From positions 186,001 through 250,000 of the forward strand of contig BPIE01000001.1 of NCBI GenBank assembly GCA_026003935.1: a stretch of 64,000 nt of DNA. The letters are read 5' to 3'. Below are positions 37,849 to 46,138 of this stretch, piece by piece. The DNA is from Tepidiforma sp. (lineage in GTDB: Bacteria > Chloroflexota > Dehalococcoidia > Tepidiformales > Tepidiformaceae). A program made the translations under genes and the position numbers. The notes beneath the pieces were generated by a model that was not told the origin of the DNA, ran no database searches, and was given only the letters and a program-made list of their open reading frames with translations. Positions within the stretch are counted from its first letter, which is position 1, and each line of letters starts with the position of its first letter.

Positions 37849-38901
37849 ATGGACCTGCACGAGGTACGCAGGCGACTCGAAGCGGCCGAGGCGTCGCTCA
37901 GTCCGTACGCCGCGCGCACGGCGACGAGCCGCGGCCGGAAGCGACCGGAACAGCCGTCGCCGCTGAGGACCGAGTACCAGCGCGACCGTGACCGCATCCT
38001 CCACACGAAGGCATTTCGCCGCCTGAAGCACAAGACACAGGTGTTCATCGCGCCCGCGCAGGACCACTTCGTCACGAGGCTCACACACACGCTGGAAGTC
38101 GCGCAGGTCGCGCGCACGATAGCCCGGGCGCTAAACCTGAACGAGGACCTTGCGGAGGCCGCCGCCCTGGGGCACGACATCGGCCATGGGCCCTTCGGGC
38201 ACGCGGGGGAGGAGGCGCTCTCGGAGTGCCTCCCGGAGGGCTTTCGGCACAACTACCAGTCGGTGCGGGTGCTCGACCGGCTGGAGAACGGAGGCCGCGG
38301 TCTGAACCTCACCTTCGAGGTCCTCGATGCCATCGAAAAAAGCTCGAAGGCCCGGGAAGACATCTTTGCGGAAGGGTGGGGCGTCCCTGTGACTCTGGAG
38401 GGCCAGGTGGTGAAAACAGCGGACGCCATCGCCTACCTCAACCATGACATTCTTGATGCGGTTCGGGCTGGAATCATCACGGAAGACGACCTCCCAGATA
38501 GCACCCGGCGGCTGCTGGGGACGAGCCACGGCCAACGCCTCGACTCCCTCATTTGCGACATCGTCGCGGCGTCGTGGGCAGCTACCGGCGCGGGACCCGA
38601 CCCGGTCATTCGATTCAGCCCCGAAGTGCACCGCGCGGCGAACGAGCTGCGCGAATTCATGTTCGAGCGGGTGTACCTGTACGACGAGACCCGCCGCGAG
38701 GCCGAACGAGGCAAGCGGATCGTCCATTTCCTGTTCCGCTATTTCGTCGAACATCCGGAGCGCATCTCACCGGACTATTCTCTGCCTGACGACCCGGTGG
38801 AGCGTCGGGCAGCAGACTACGTGAGCGGCATGACCGACCGCTTTGCGATCCGCCTCGCCGCTTCTCTCGGTTGTTCGGACGCTATCGGCTGGCAGGTCTA
38901 A
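37849..38901 (+). CDS. deoxyguanosinetriphosphate triphosphohydrolase-like protein
   Basis: 350 residues, HD-domain dNTPase. RTEYQRDRDRILHTKAFRRLKHKTQVF is the strongly conserved entrance, HTLEVAQVARTIARALNLNEDL and ALGHDIGHGPFGHAGEEAL hold the metal-binding His/Asp, and NYQSVRVLDRLE follows. Family members cut dGTP or other dNTPs into the nucleoside and triphosphate, limiting dNTP pools; annotation as dgt-like rather than a strict dGTPase is safer. The gap to ppsA is 95 bp. Confidence 0.9.
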   Translation: MDLHEVRRRLEAAEASLSPYAARTATSRGRKRPEQPSPLRTEYQRDRDRILHTKAFRRLKHKTQVFIAPAQDHFVTRLTHTLEVAQVARTIARALNLNEDLAEAAALGHDIGHGPFGHAGEEALSECLPEGFRHNYQSVRVLDRLENGGRGLNLTFEVLDAIEKSSKAREDIFAEGWGVPVTLEGQVVKTADAIAYLNHDILDAVRAGIITEDDLPDSTRRLLGTSHGQRLDSLICDIVAASWAATGAGPDPVIRFSPEVHRAANELREFMFERVYLYDETRREAERGKRIVHFLFRYFVEHPERISPDYSLPDDPVERRAADYVSGMTDRFAIRLAASLGCSDAIGWQV

Positions 38902-38992
38902 TCTGGCGATTGCTCTTTCCTGCTCGCTTATCGAGCGTGGTCCCGCTCCTTGAAGGTAGAACATTCCGCGCCGATACTCGGGACAACCCGCC

Positions 38993-40540
38993 ATGACCAA
39001 TCGTTACGGCTCCAGCTTTGACGACGAGCCGGTAATCGGCGCGCCCCCACCATCGGGTGAACGCATCATCGGCGCAGGGTTTCCTCCTGGCCCGGCGACC
39101 GAGGTCGACTACGTTCCGGACGAGGACGACTACCCTTACGACGAACCGGGGTACGACGACGAGGACTACTGGGAGGAGCCCTACCACGCCGACGAACCTC
39201 CCGCCCGGCAGCCGATGTTTTATGTAGTCCTGTTCCTGGCCGCGGTAGTTGGGGCGATTCTTGTCTTTCTCGTATTTCGTCTGGTCCAGGATGGCGGCGG
39301 CAACGGCGGTCCGGGAGCTCCGGCGTTCGATGTTCGGATCGACAGCCCGGCGCGGGACCAGCGACTCGAAATCAATCAGTCTCACGACGTGGTCGTGCAG
39401 GCGACGGCGACCGAACCGCTGCGGCGCATCGAGCTGTTCCTCGGCGACCGCGCCGTGGATGCGGTTGACATCACCGAGACACCCGCCGACAACCGCTACC
39501 GCGCGACGCTACGCTTCACTCTCACGGAAAAGGGGACGTACGAGCTCTTCGTACGCGTCTTCGCGGAGTCGGGGGCATCCAAGGACTCGGGGAAAGTGAG
39601 GGTCGTGGCGATTGAGCCCGTAGGTGAACGGCCGCAGACCATCCAGGGCCGTGTGGTTGCGGATGCGACGCTCCGGGCCGGCCCGGATGAAACCTTCGCG
39701 GAGATGGGCAGCCTCCGTGCCGGCGCGCAGGTCACGATTGCGGGCAAGACACGCGACCTCGTATGGCTCCTTGTTCAGCCGCCAGCAGGGCAGCAGGGCT
39801 GGGTGCGCCGGGCGGCGGTTGAGCCGCTCGATACGCTCGACCTCGTGCCCGTCAGAGATGTGACGCCGACGCCCGCGCCGACCGCCACCCCGGAACCTTT
39901 ACCATCGCCAACGTCAACCTCATCGCCATCGCCGTCGCCTTCGGCCGCGGCACCGGACTTCGTGCCAACCAACGCCGTGCTTGCCGCACAGGGTTCGGTA
40001 TTGCGCGTCACCGTCTCGAACGTTGCTGGCACCAGCTACGAAGGGGCGCTTGTGGTGGCTATTGGCGGCGATGTGCCTCAGCAGGAGCTGGCAATCGACG
40101 TTCAGCTTCCCGCGAACGGCGGCTCCACGGTCGTGGAGTTCCCGCTGTCGCCGGCCATCACCTCTGGCGGGAAGCGAGCTGTCGTCACCATCGACCCCGG
40201 CAACATCGTCAGGGAGCAGCGGGAGGACAACAATGCGGCAACCTTTGTTCTCCAACCGCCGGTCGAAGCCCCCAACCTTGTCATCACGAGCGCCACGGTA
40301 ACCGCTTCGACCATCGAAGTGACCGTCCGAAACGATGGAGGCCAGCTTCCTGCGTCGACGGTGGTGGTCCAGGTCCAACTCGGTGGGCAAACTACCAGCA
40401 ACAGCGTGAACATTGCGCTTGCCACGGGACAGTCATCGCCCGTCATCCCGGTGGCTCGCCCGACGGGTTCGGGGACTGCAACGGTGACGGTCTATGTGGC
40501 GAACCAGCCGATGGCCAGCACCACCGTGCAGCTGCCCTAA
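38993..40540 (+). CDS. membrane-anchored protein with SH3b and CARDB-like domains
   Basis: 515 residues. A strongly acidic N-terminal cytoplasmic tail (Asp/Glu/Tyr-rich, YVPDEDDYPYDEPGYDDEDY) precedes one transmembrane helix (FYVVLFLAAVVGAILVFLVF, about 75-94). Outside are an immunoglobulin-like segment (DVRIDSPARDQRLEI), a bacterial SH3-like domain around ADATLRAGPDETFAEMGSLRAGAQVTI...GWVRRAAV, a Pro/Ser/Thr-rich linker, and two CARDB-type repeats (VLRVTVSNVAGTSYEGALVV, TIEVTVRNDGGQLPASTVVV). It is likely a cell-envelope protein binding wall or surface polymers. Function unknown. Confidence 0.72.
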   Translation: MTNRYGSSFDDEPVIGAPPPSGERIIGAGFPPGPATEVDYVPDEDDYPYDEPGYDDEDYWEEPYHADEPPARQPMFYVVLFLAAVVGAILVFLVFRLVQDGGGNGGPGAPAFDVRIDSPARDQRLEINQSHDVVVQATATEPLRRIELFLGDRAVDAVDITETPADNRYRATLRFTLTEKGTYELFVRVFAESGASKDSGKVRVVAIEPVGERPQTIQGRVVADATLRAGPDETFAEMGSLRAGAQVTIAGKTRDLVWLLVQPPAGQQGWVRRAAVEPLDTLDLVPVRDVTPTPAPTATPEPLPSPTSTSSPSPSPSAAAPDFVPTNAVLAAQGSVLRVTVSNVAGTSYEGALVVAIGGDVPQQELAIDVQLPANGGSTVVEFPLSPAITSGGKRAVVTIDPGNIVREQREDNNAATFVLQPPVEAPNLVITSATVTASTIEVTVRNDGGQLPASTVVVQVQLGGQTTSNSVNIALATGQSSPVIPVARPTGSGTATVTVYVANQPMASTTVQLP

Positions 40541-40603
40541 CAGTCGGGACGGCATCCGGGTCGGGGGCCCCACTCGCGCGCCGGCGGCCGTACGATAGTC
40601 GGC

Positions 40604-42442
40604 ATGGACGTGGTCGAGACGATCAAGCGGCAGGTGGACCTGGTCGGCTACATCGGGCGGTTCACCCAGCTGCAGAAGTCCGGGCGCAGCTTCCGCGGCC
40701 TCTGCCCATTCCACAGCGAGCGGACTCCGTCGTTCTACGTCTTTCCCGACCGCGGAACGTGGCGATGCTTTGGTGCCTGCGGAGAAGGCGGCGATGTCTT
40801 TTCGTTTGTACAGAAGCGGGAAAACACCGATTTCCGGGGTGCGCTGCGGTTGCTGGCAGCGGAGGCAGGCGTTCAGCTCCACGAGGAAGACCCGCGGCGG
40901 AGAACCCGTCTCGAACGGCTGACGGCTATCGTTTCTGCGGCTGTCAGCTTTTACGAGAGGAATCTCCTCGACCCGGCCGGCGCAGATGCGCTCACGTACC
41001 TCACCGGGGCCCGTGGGCTCCGCCCTGAGACCATCGCCGCATGGCACCTTGGCTGGGCTCCGGAGGGCTGGCACAACCTCCGCGACTTTCTCCTCAACCG
41101 CGGCTATTCCGTTGCCGACATGGTTTCGGCAGGCGTCCTGGTGGAGTCGGAGGATGGCCGGGAACCGTATGACCGATTCCGGGGGCGCGTCATCATTCCC
41201 ATAGCCAACGAGCGAGGAGAGTTTGTTGCGCTAGCCGGGAGAGGGCTCCAGGGTGAAGAGCCGAAGTACCTCAATTCACCGCAGACGGAGATCTTTGACA
41301 AGGGACGGACCCTTTTTGGGCTCAATCTCTCGGCCGATGCCATCCGGGAGCGGGGCGAGGTCGTTGTGGTCGAAGGCTACATGGACGTGCTCGGGCCCTG
41401 GCAGGCGGGCTACCGCAACGTCGTCGCGACGATGGGTACCTCGCTGACGGTCCAGCACGCCGCGCTCCTTCGGCGGTTCGCCCCGCGGGTCGTGCTCGCC
41501 CTGGACCCCGATGCTGCCGGCGCGAACGCGGCAGAACGCGCGGGGGGACTGGTGCTCGGGATTGCGAGCGACGAGCAAGCCATCGCATCCGCGCGGGCAG
41601 CAGATTCCATCGGCGCGGAGGCGGAGGTCGACCTCCGGGTTGCGGCGCTCCCGGCGGGACGTGACCCCGACGAGCTGGTGCGCGATGACCCCGCAGGATG
41701 GGAGGCAGCGGTCGCGGGCGCGGTTCCGTTCGTCGAATTCCTCCTCTTCCGGATGCTGGGAGCACGCAAGCCCGGCTCGGCGATCGAGGCGCGCCAGGCA
41801 GTCGATAGGCTGCGGCCGGTGCTGCTTTCGGTGCGAGACCCCATCGAGCGCAGCCTGTACATCCAACGCCTCGCGCGCCACCTCGGGGTAAGCGAAGAGA
41901 GCATTGCGGAGCGATTGCGCATGGCTGGCCGCGGTGCTCAGCGCCTGCCGAAGACGCGAACGGCCCCGCTGGGCCCGGAGGAAGCACTGCTGGCCATTCT
42001 CCTCCGGCATCCGGCGCTCCGCATGGCATACCGGAACTACCCGGAGACCCTGTTCACCGGCGCGGTGGAGCGCGAGATTTTCCGCCGCTGGCTGCGAGAC
42101 CCCGAGACGGCCGCCGACGCGGTCGACGAGATTGGGGACCGAGCGCGCCGTCTGCTCCAGTACCGCCTGCCTCCGCTAACCGATTTCGAGGCGCGACGTG
42201 CCGCCGATGAGAAAATATCTGCCATCCTGAACGACCGCATCCGCCTCCACCAGGCAGCACGCGCAGCGGAGCTCTCCGAAGCCGAGCGCGAACTCGGGCC
42301 AAACAGGCTGGCGGAGCTCGCAGTCGCTGCCTGGAAAGGCGAGATACCGACGGGTCCGGAGCGCGAGCTGGCGGAAGCCATCATCGAAGAACTGGAACTC
42401 GGGTTGAGCATTCACCGGCGGGAAAGTTGGCCGGCAAGCTGA
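40604..42442 (+). CDS. dnaG: DNA primase
   Basis: 612 residues. N-terminal zinc-binding domain with FRGLCPFHSERTPSFYVFP and WRCFGACGEGGDVFSFV (the CHC2 zinc ligands), the RNA polymerase core with GRVIIPIANERGEFVALAGRGL and the TOPRIM block VVEGYMDVLGPWQAGYRN / VLALDPDAAGANAA with its acidic metal ligands, and a helical helicase-binding C-terminus. It synthesises RNA primers at the replication fork. The next feature is the small-peptide transcription unit after 42.5 kb. Confidence 0.96.
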   Translation: MDVVETIKRQVDLVGYIGRFTQLQKSGRSFRGLCPFHSERTPSFYVFPDRGTWRCFGACGEGGDVFSFVQKRENTDFRGALRLLAAEAGVQLHEEDPRRRTRLERLTAIVSAAVSFYERNLLDPAGADALTYLTGARGLRPETIAAWHLGWAPEGWHNLRDFLLNRGYSVADMVSAGVLVESEDGREPYDRFRGRVIIPIANERGEFVALAGRGLQGEEPKYLNSPQTEIFDKGRTLFGLNLSADAIRERGEVVVVEGYMDVLGPWQAGYRNVVATMGTSLTVQHAALLRRFAPRVVLALDPDAAGANAAERAGGLVLGIASDEQAIASARAADSIGAEAEVDLRVAALPAGRDPDELVRDDPAGWEAAVAGAVPFVEFLLFRMLGARKPGSAIEARQAVDRLRPVLLSVRDPIERSLYIQRLARHLGVSEESIAERLRMAGRGAQRLPKTRTAPLGPEEALLAILLRHPALRMAYRNYPETLFTGAVEREIFRRWLRDPETAADAVDEIGDRARRLLQYRLPPLTDFEARRAADEKISAILNDRIRLHQAARAAELSEAERELGPNRLAELAVAAWKGEIPTGPERELAEAIIEELELGLSIHRRESWPAS

Positions 42443-42499
42443 ACGCAAGGAATTTACAAACCCTGGCGAAAAATCTGCATTCACCGCGCATTTCCCATC

Positions 42500-42541
42500 T
42501 TGACACCTTTACCGCGTGCGACGTATTACATACCGGCCGGT
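42500..42541 (+). promoter_or_regulatory. promoter with overlapping TetR-type palindrome
   Basis: TTGACA (42500-42505) is a perfect -35 consensus, TATTAC (42524-42529) an acceptable -10 at 18 bp. The perfect palindrome ACCGGCCGGT (42532-42541) covers the expected transcription start, as would suit repression by the TetR-family protein encoded on the opposite strand 180 bases away. The link to that protein is inference. Confidence 0.6.
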
Positions 42542-42578
42542 CGGCATGTCGCCGCCGGAATATCGCGGGAGGTGCCTA

Positions 42579-42671
42579 ATGGCTAGGCTCCGGATGCTCC
42601 TTGTTGCTGGCGCGCTGGCAGCGGTCGCGGTCGTCTCGGCGGCGGCCCCGATGCTGACCATCACCTGGTAA
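42579..42671 (+). CDS. 30-residue hydrophobic peptide
   Basis: ATG at 42579 follows GGGAGGTGCCTA. The peptide starts with MARLRM and is then almost entirely hydrophobic (LLVAGALAAVAVVSAAAPM...), ending LTITW, so it is expected to insert in the membrane or act as a signal-like peptide. It is preceded by a consensus-like promoter and followed by a strong hairpin, so it forms a complete transcription unit. No similar peptide recognised; too short for homology. Confidence 0.5.
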   Translation: MARLRMLLVAGALAAVAVVSAAAPMLTITW

Positions 42672-42690
42672 CTCGGGAGCAAGAACCCAG

Positions 42691-42720
42691 GAAGGGGGGC
42701 CGGTCGCCCGGCCCCCCTTC
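42691..42720. terminator. terminator hairpin between the peptide and TetR genes
   Basis: GAAGGGGGGCCGG (42691-42703) and CCGGCCCCCCTTC (42708-42720) form a perfect 13-bp stem with a 4-base TCGC loop. It lies 19 bases past the peptide stop and 3 bases past the TetR stop on the other strand, so it can serve both. Confidence 0.75.
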
Positions 42721-42723
42721 CCG

Positions 42724-43260
42724 TTAGCGCCAGCTGCGTTCACCGGCGACCGACCGCCCATGCCGGAGGTAGAGCACTTCAGCATCGATGAGACGGCATG
42801 TGACCCCCGCAAGCGCCAGCGCCTGCGTTGGCGTCCGTCCTGCGGCAACCGCTGCAGCCGAAATTAGCTCTTCCCGTTCTCTCAGGAAGCTATCGAAGGC
42901 TTGCCTGACAGTCGTTTCGCGGCCCGCGGTGGTCCAGATATCCATCAGCACTGCAGCATGAACCGGAGACTCGGCAGGGTGAAAGTACGCCGCGGCCGCG
43001 TCCTCGGGGCGCGCGCCGGCCTCCACAGCACCGGCCACCGCCTGCACCCTGAGGCGTGCATCGGCGAGCACCTCCTCTGTGACCGCAAGGTAGAGGTCAA
43101 GCTTCGTCGCGAAGTGGGCGTAGACGGCCCCTTTCGAGAGCCTGGCAGCTGCTGCGATGGCATCGAGTGACGCGCCTTCGTAGCCGCGTTCTGAAACCAC
43201 GCCACGCGCCGCCTCGAGCAGGAGGCGGCGTGTTCTAGCTCGCCGCTCTTCCTGACGCAT
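42724..43260 (-). CDS. TetR/AcrR-family transcriptional regulator
   Basis: 178 residues from the ATG at 43260 (MRQEERRARTRRLL), which overlaps the end of the HD-GYP gene by 26 bases. The N-terminal helix-turn-helix is typical: LLLEAARGVVSERGYEGASLDAIAAAARLSKGAVYAHFATKLDLYLAV. The C-terminal ligand-binding region (about 60-178) has no recognised specificity. It is probably cotranscribed with the cyclic-di-GMP phosphodiesterase-like gene and could act on the palindromic promoter 180-220 bases beyond its stop. Confidence 0.9.
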   Translation of the reverse strand: MRQEERRARTRRLLLEAARGVVSERGYEGASLDAIAAAARLSKGAVYAHFATKLDLYLAVTEEVLADARLRVQAVAGAVEAGARPEDAAAAYFHPAESPVHAAVLMDIWTTAGRETTVRQAFDSFLREREELISAAAVAAGRTPTQALALAGVTCRLIDAEVLYLRHGRSVAGERSWR

Positions 43261-44659
43261 CGTCTTCCTGCCTCCACGCGGGGAGATACAGGAGCGGCCG
43301 GGCGGGGGTTCCGGGCGATTCCTGCTTCCAGCGGGGGAAGACGGCTTCGAATGCCTCCACCACCCGCGGGTCGAACTGGGTTCCAGCACAGCGAAGTATC
43401 TCAGCCAGCGCGGCGTCTGGCGACTGCCCGCGGCGGTACGGACGGTCGGAGATAATAGCGTCGTAGGTGTCGCACACGGCGAAGATGCGGGCGCCGAGCG
43501 GAATCGCCTCTCCTTCGAGTCCTCTTGGATAGCCGTGTCCATCCCACCGCTCGTGGTGGGCAAGGACAATCTTGGCGGCCGGCCTCAGGTAGGGAACCTG
43601 CGCGAGGATGCGGTACCCCATGGCAGGGTGGCGACGCATGAACTCCCATTCCTCTTCTGTGAGGCGGTCAGGCTTGAGCAGGATGGCATCGGGAACGCCG
43701 ATTTTGCCCACGTCGTGCATCAGGGCACCGCGGTAGATGGTGAGCAGTTCCTCCTCGTCGCTGATGCCGAGAAGCTTGGCGATGTCGAGGGCGTGCTGCG
43801 CGACCCGCACCGAATGGCCCTTCGTTTCCTGGTCGCGGACGTCGAGGGCGGTGACCAGCGACTCCAGCGTGCCGGTATAGGCGTCCCGGAGCTGCTCCGA
43901 CATATCGCGGATTTCGATATAGGCGCGGTGGAGCTGCTCGTTCGACCGTTCTAGTCGAATAACGTTTTCGCGAGTCCGCTCGACAAACTGGGTGACCGAA
44001 TACCGTGCAAGGACCAGCGGCAGGACCATCACCGTCACGGCCGCAACGCCCAGCTCCATGAAGATCACGGCAAGGCCGCCGGCGACGAATCCGAGGACAA
44101 CGTAGTACGGAAGCAGCCAGCCGATGTTGTCGCTGAAGCTCGAACGAATGCTGCGCTTGCTCGTCAAAGCGATGATGCCGGCGACCGCCGCGCCATCGAT
44201 GACGTACAGCAGCACAGCTGCCATGCCACCCTCAGCGAGCGCCAGGACCGAGCGTGGGACCCCGCGGCCAGCCATTGCCTGAATGCCCGAGATGGCGAGC
44301 GCACCAGCCAGGGCCGCAGCGGAAGTGTGCCCAAAATTGAACGCGACCTTCCTGGGCGACCTACCATTTCGCAGCCAGCCAACCATCGCGATAGCCGCGG
44401 CCGTTGTCACCGCGCCGGGTGCGCCGAAGAGGATGGCGGCCATCACAGTGCCGACGAAACTTACCGAAACCCACCCGCCGAAGTGGAGACGCACGGACAA
44501 GGCCTCGGTGAGGACCGCAAGACCCACGACGACGGCAAGCCCCACGGGGTCGTTCAATGGGTGGATGAAGAATGCTGAGGTAAAGGCCATGGCGCCGACC
44601 GCAAAGGTCAGCGTGATGAACCAGTCCTCGCGACTGCCGGCGTTGGCTGCAGACGTCAT
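43235..44659 (-). CDS. membrane HD-GYP domain protein, probable cyclic-di-GMP phosphodiesterase
   Basis: 474 residues. The N-terminal half has seven or so hydrophobic stretches (VGLAVVVGLAVLTEALSV, VAAILFGAPGAVTTAAAIAM and others) forming an integral membrane sensor. A helical linker follows (RSNEQLHRAYIEIRDMSEQLRDAYTGTL), and the C-terminal HD-GYP domain has the metal site GHSVRVAQHALD, MHDVGKIGVPDAILLKP, HPAMGYRIL, HHERWDGHGYPRGL and AVCDTYDAIISDRPYR. Such domains hydrolyse cyclic di-GMP. The signal sensed by the membrane part is unknown. TetR is downstream in the same direction. Confidence 0.88.
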   Translation of the reverse strand: MTSAANAGSREDWFITLTFAVGAMAFTSAFFIHPLNDPVGLAVVVGLAVLTEALSVRLHFGGWVSVSFVGTVMAAILFGAPGAVTTAAAIAMVGWLRNGRSPRKVAFNFGHTSAAALAGALAISGIQAMAGRGVPRSVLALAEGGMAAVLLYVIDGAAVAGIIALTSKRSIRSSFSDNIGWLLPYYVVLGFVAGGLAVIFMELGVAAVTVMVLPLVLARYSVTQFVERTRENVIRLERSNEQLHRAYIEIRDMSEQLRDAYTGTLESLVTALDVRDQETKGHSVRVAQHALDIAKLLGISDEEELLTIYRGALMHDVGKIGVPDAILLKPDRLTEEEWEFMRRHPAMGYRILAQVPYLRPAAKIVLAHHERWDGHGYPRGLEGEAIPLGARIFAVCDTYDAIISDRPYRRGQSPDAALAEILRCAGTQFDPRVVEAFEAVFPRWKQESPGTPARPLLYLPAWRQEDDASGRAAS

Positions 44660-44940
44660 GTCACCGTTACTTATCGACCGCTCAGGATGCTTGCTGCAGC
44701 TTCTCTACCCTACAGAGGCATTCGAAGTTGTCGTCAGCCTGTCGCGAACACTACCGTCGGGAGATGAAAGTGAACACTGCGCCGCGCCCGTCGCTTGACC
44801 CCGTCGTATTCACGACATCGCGGGCGAACGGCCGCAGACCGCCATGCGGGGCGAGGGGAGGGCTTTCACGTGAACAGTGGTGACGAATTGGTTGCGTCGG
44901 CACTTTCTCCGCCAGTGGGGCCGGTCGTAGACTGCCCGCC

Positions 44941-46134
44941 ATGAATCCACCGCTCCAGGGCATCCGCGTTCTCGATTTCACCCGTTACCAGCAGGGGCCG
45001 TTTGCGACGGTGATCCTTGCGGACTTCGGCGCCGACGTCATCAAAGTGGAAGAGCCGCATGGCGACTACGGCCGGCGGATGTGGAGGGAGCCGGACGGTT
45101 TCTCCGCATTCTGGGAGGCGTTGGACCGGGGCAAACGGTCGGTGTGCATCGACCTCCGTGAAGCGGAGGGTGTCGACCTGGCGCTGCGGCTCGCGGACCA
45201 CGCCGACGTGCTGGTCGAGAACTTTCGCCCCGGCACGATGGAGAAATGGGGGTTGGGGCCCGACGTCGTCCTGGCGCGAAATCCGCGCCTCGTCTATGCG
45301 CGGGCGACCGGCTGGGGTTCGAAGGGCCCAATGGCGGGGCTGCCATCATTCGACCAGATTGCCCAGGCGTACTCTGGGTTCGCCCAGCACTCCGGGGGAG
45401 GACCGGGCCACCGTCCGGAGGTGCCATATCCCGGAATCGCGGACCAGACGGGCGGGATGAACCTCGCGCTCGGCATCATGACCGCGCTGTTCGCGCGCGA
45501 GCGGACCGGGCAGGGCCAGGTGGTAGAGGTGTCTCTGCTTGGAACGCAGCTCGCGCTGCAGGCTCCGGAACTCCTGCACGTGCTCCACTTCGGTCAGGAG
45601 CGGCCCCGAGAATTCCGCGCCTCACCTACGGTAGGGCACTACCAGTGCTCCGATGGGCGCTGGGTGATGATTGTCGGCATCGACCAGAAGTTCTGGCCGC
45701 GCATCGCGCGGGCTCTGCACCTCGAGGCACTCATCGATGACCCGCGGTTTGCGCGTGGCGGAAACCGCTACCGGCACCGGCACGAGCTCGAGCCCATCAT
45801 GGAGCAGGCGTTCGCAGCGCAGCCGTCCGCGTACTGGCTCGAGCGGCTCCGGGCCGAGGATGTGCCGGCCTCGCTAGTCCAGGAGTACGCTGAGCTGGCG
45901 GAATCCGAGCAGGCGTGGGCGAACGGCTACCTGACCGAAACTGAGCACCCGCGTTTCGGGCGGCAGCGTGTGGTCGGGCCCCACATCCAGCTTTCCGCAA
46001 CGCCGCCGGTGCTGTCGTTTCCGGCCCGTGAGCTTGGGGTGGACACCGACGAGGTCCTTCGGGAGCTGGGCCTGGGCGGGGAGGAAATCGCCCGCCTGCG
46101 AGCCAGCCGGGTCGTTGGGCCCGCCGAGCGCTAG
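44941..46134 (+). CDS. family III CoA-transferase (CaiB/BaiF)
   Basis: 397 residues: PLQGIRVLDFTRYQQGPFATVILADFGADVIKVEEP at the N-terminus, the catalytic aspartate in GLPSFDQIAQAYSGF, and ALGIMTALFARERTGQGQVVEVSLL. Function as for the other CoA-transferases in this window; substrate unknown. It is convergent with the cysteinyl-tRNA synthetase-like gene (4-base gap). The 281-base region upstream holds no other supported gene. Confidence 0.87.
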   Translation: MNPPLQGIRVLDFTRYQQGPFATVILADFGADVIKVEEPHGDYGRRMWREPDGFSAFWEALDRGKRSVCIDLREAEGVDLALRLADHADVLVENFRPGTMEKWGLGPDVVLARNPRLVYARATGWGSKGPMAGLPSFDQIAQAYSGFAQHSGGGPGHRPEVPYPGIADQTGGMNLALGIMTALFARERTGQGQVVEVSLLGTQLALQAPELLHVLHFGQERPREFRASPTVGHYQCSDGRWVMIVGIDQKFWPRIARALHLEALIDDPRFARGGNRYRHRHELEPIMEQAFAAQPSAYWLERLRAEDVPASLVQEYAELAESEQAWANGYLTETEHPRFGRQRVVGPHIQLSATPPVLSFPARELGVDTDEVLRELGLGGEEIARLRASRVVGPAER

Positions 46135-46138
46135 CAAC

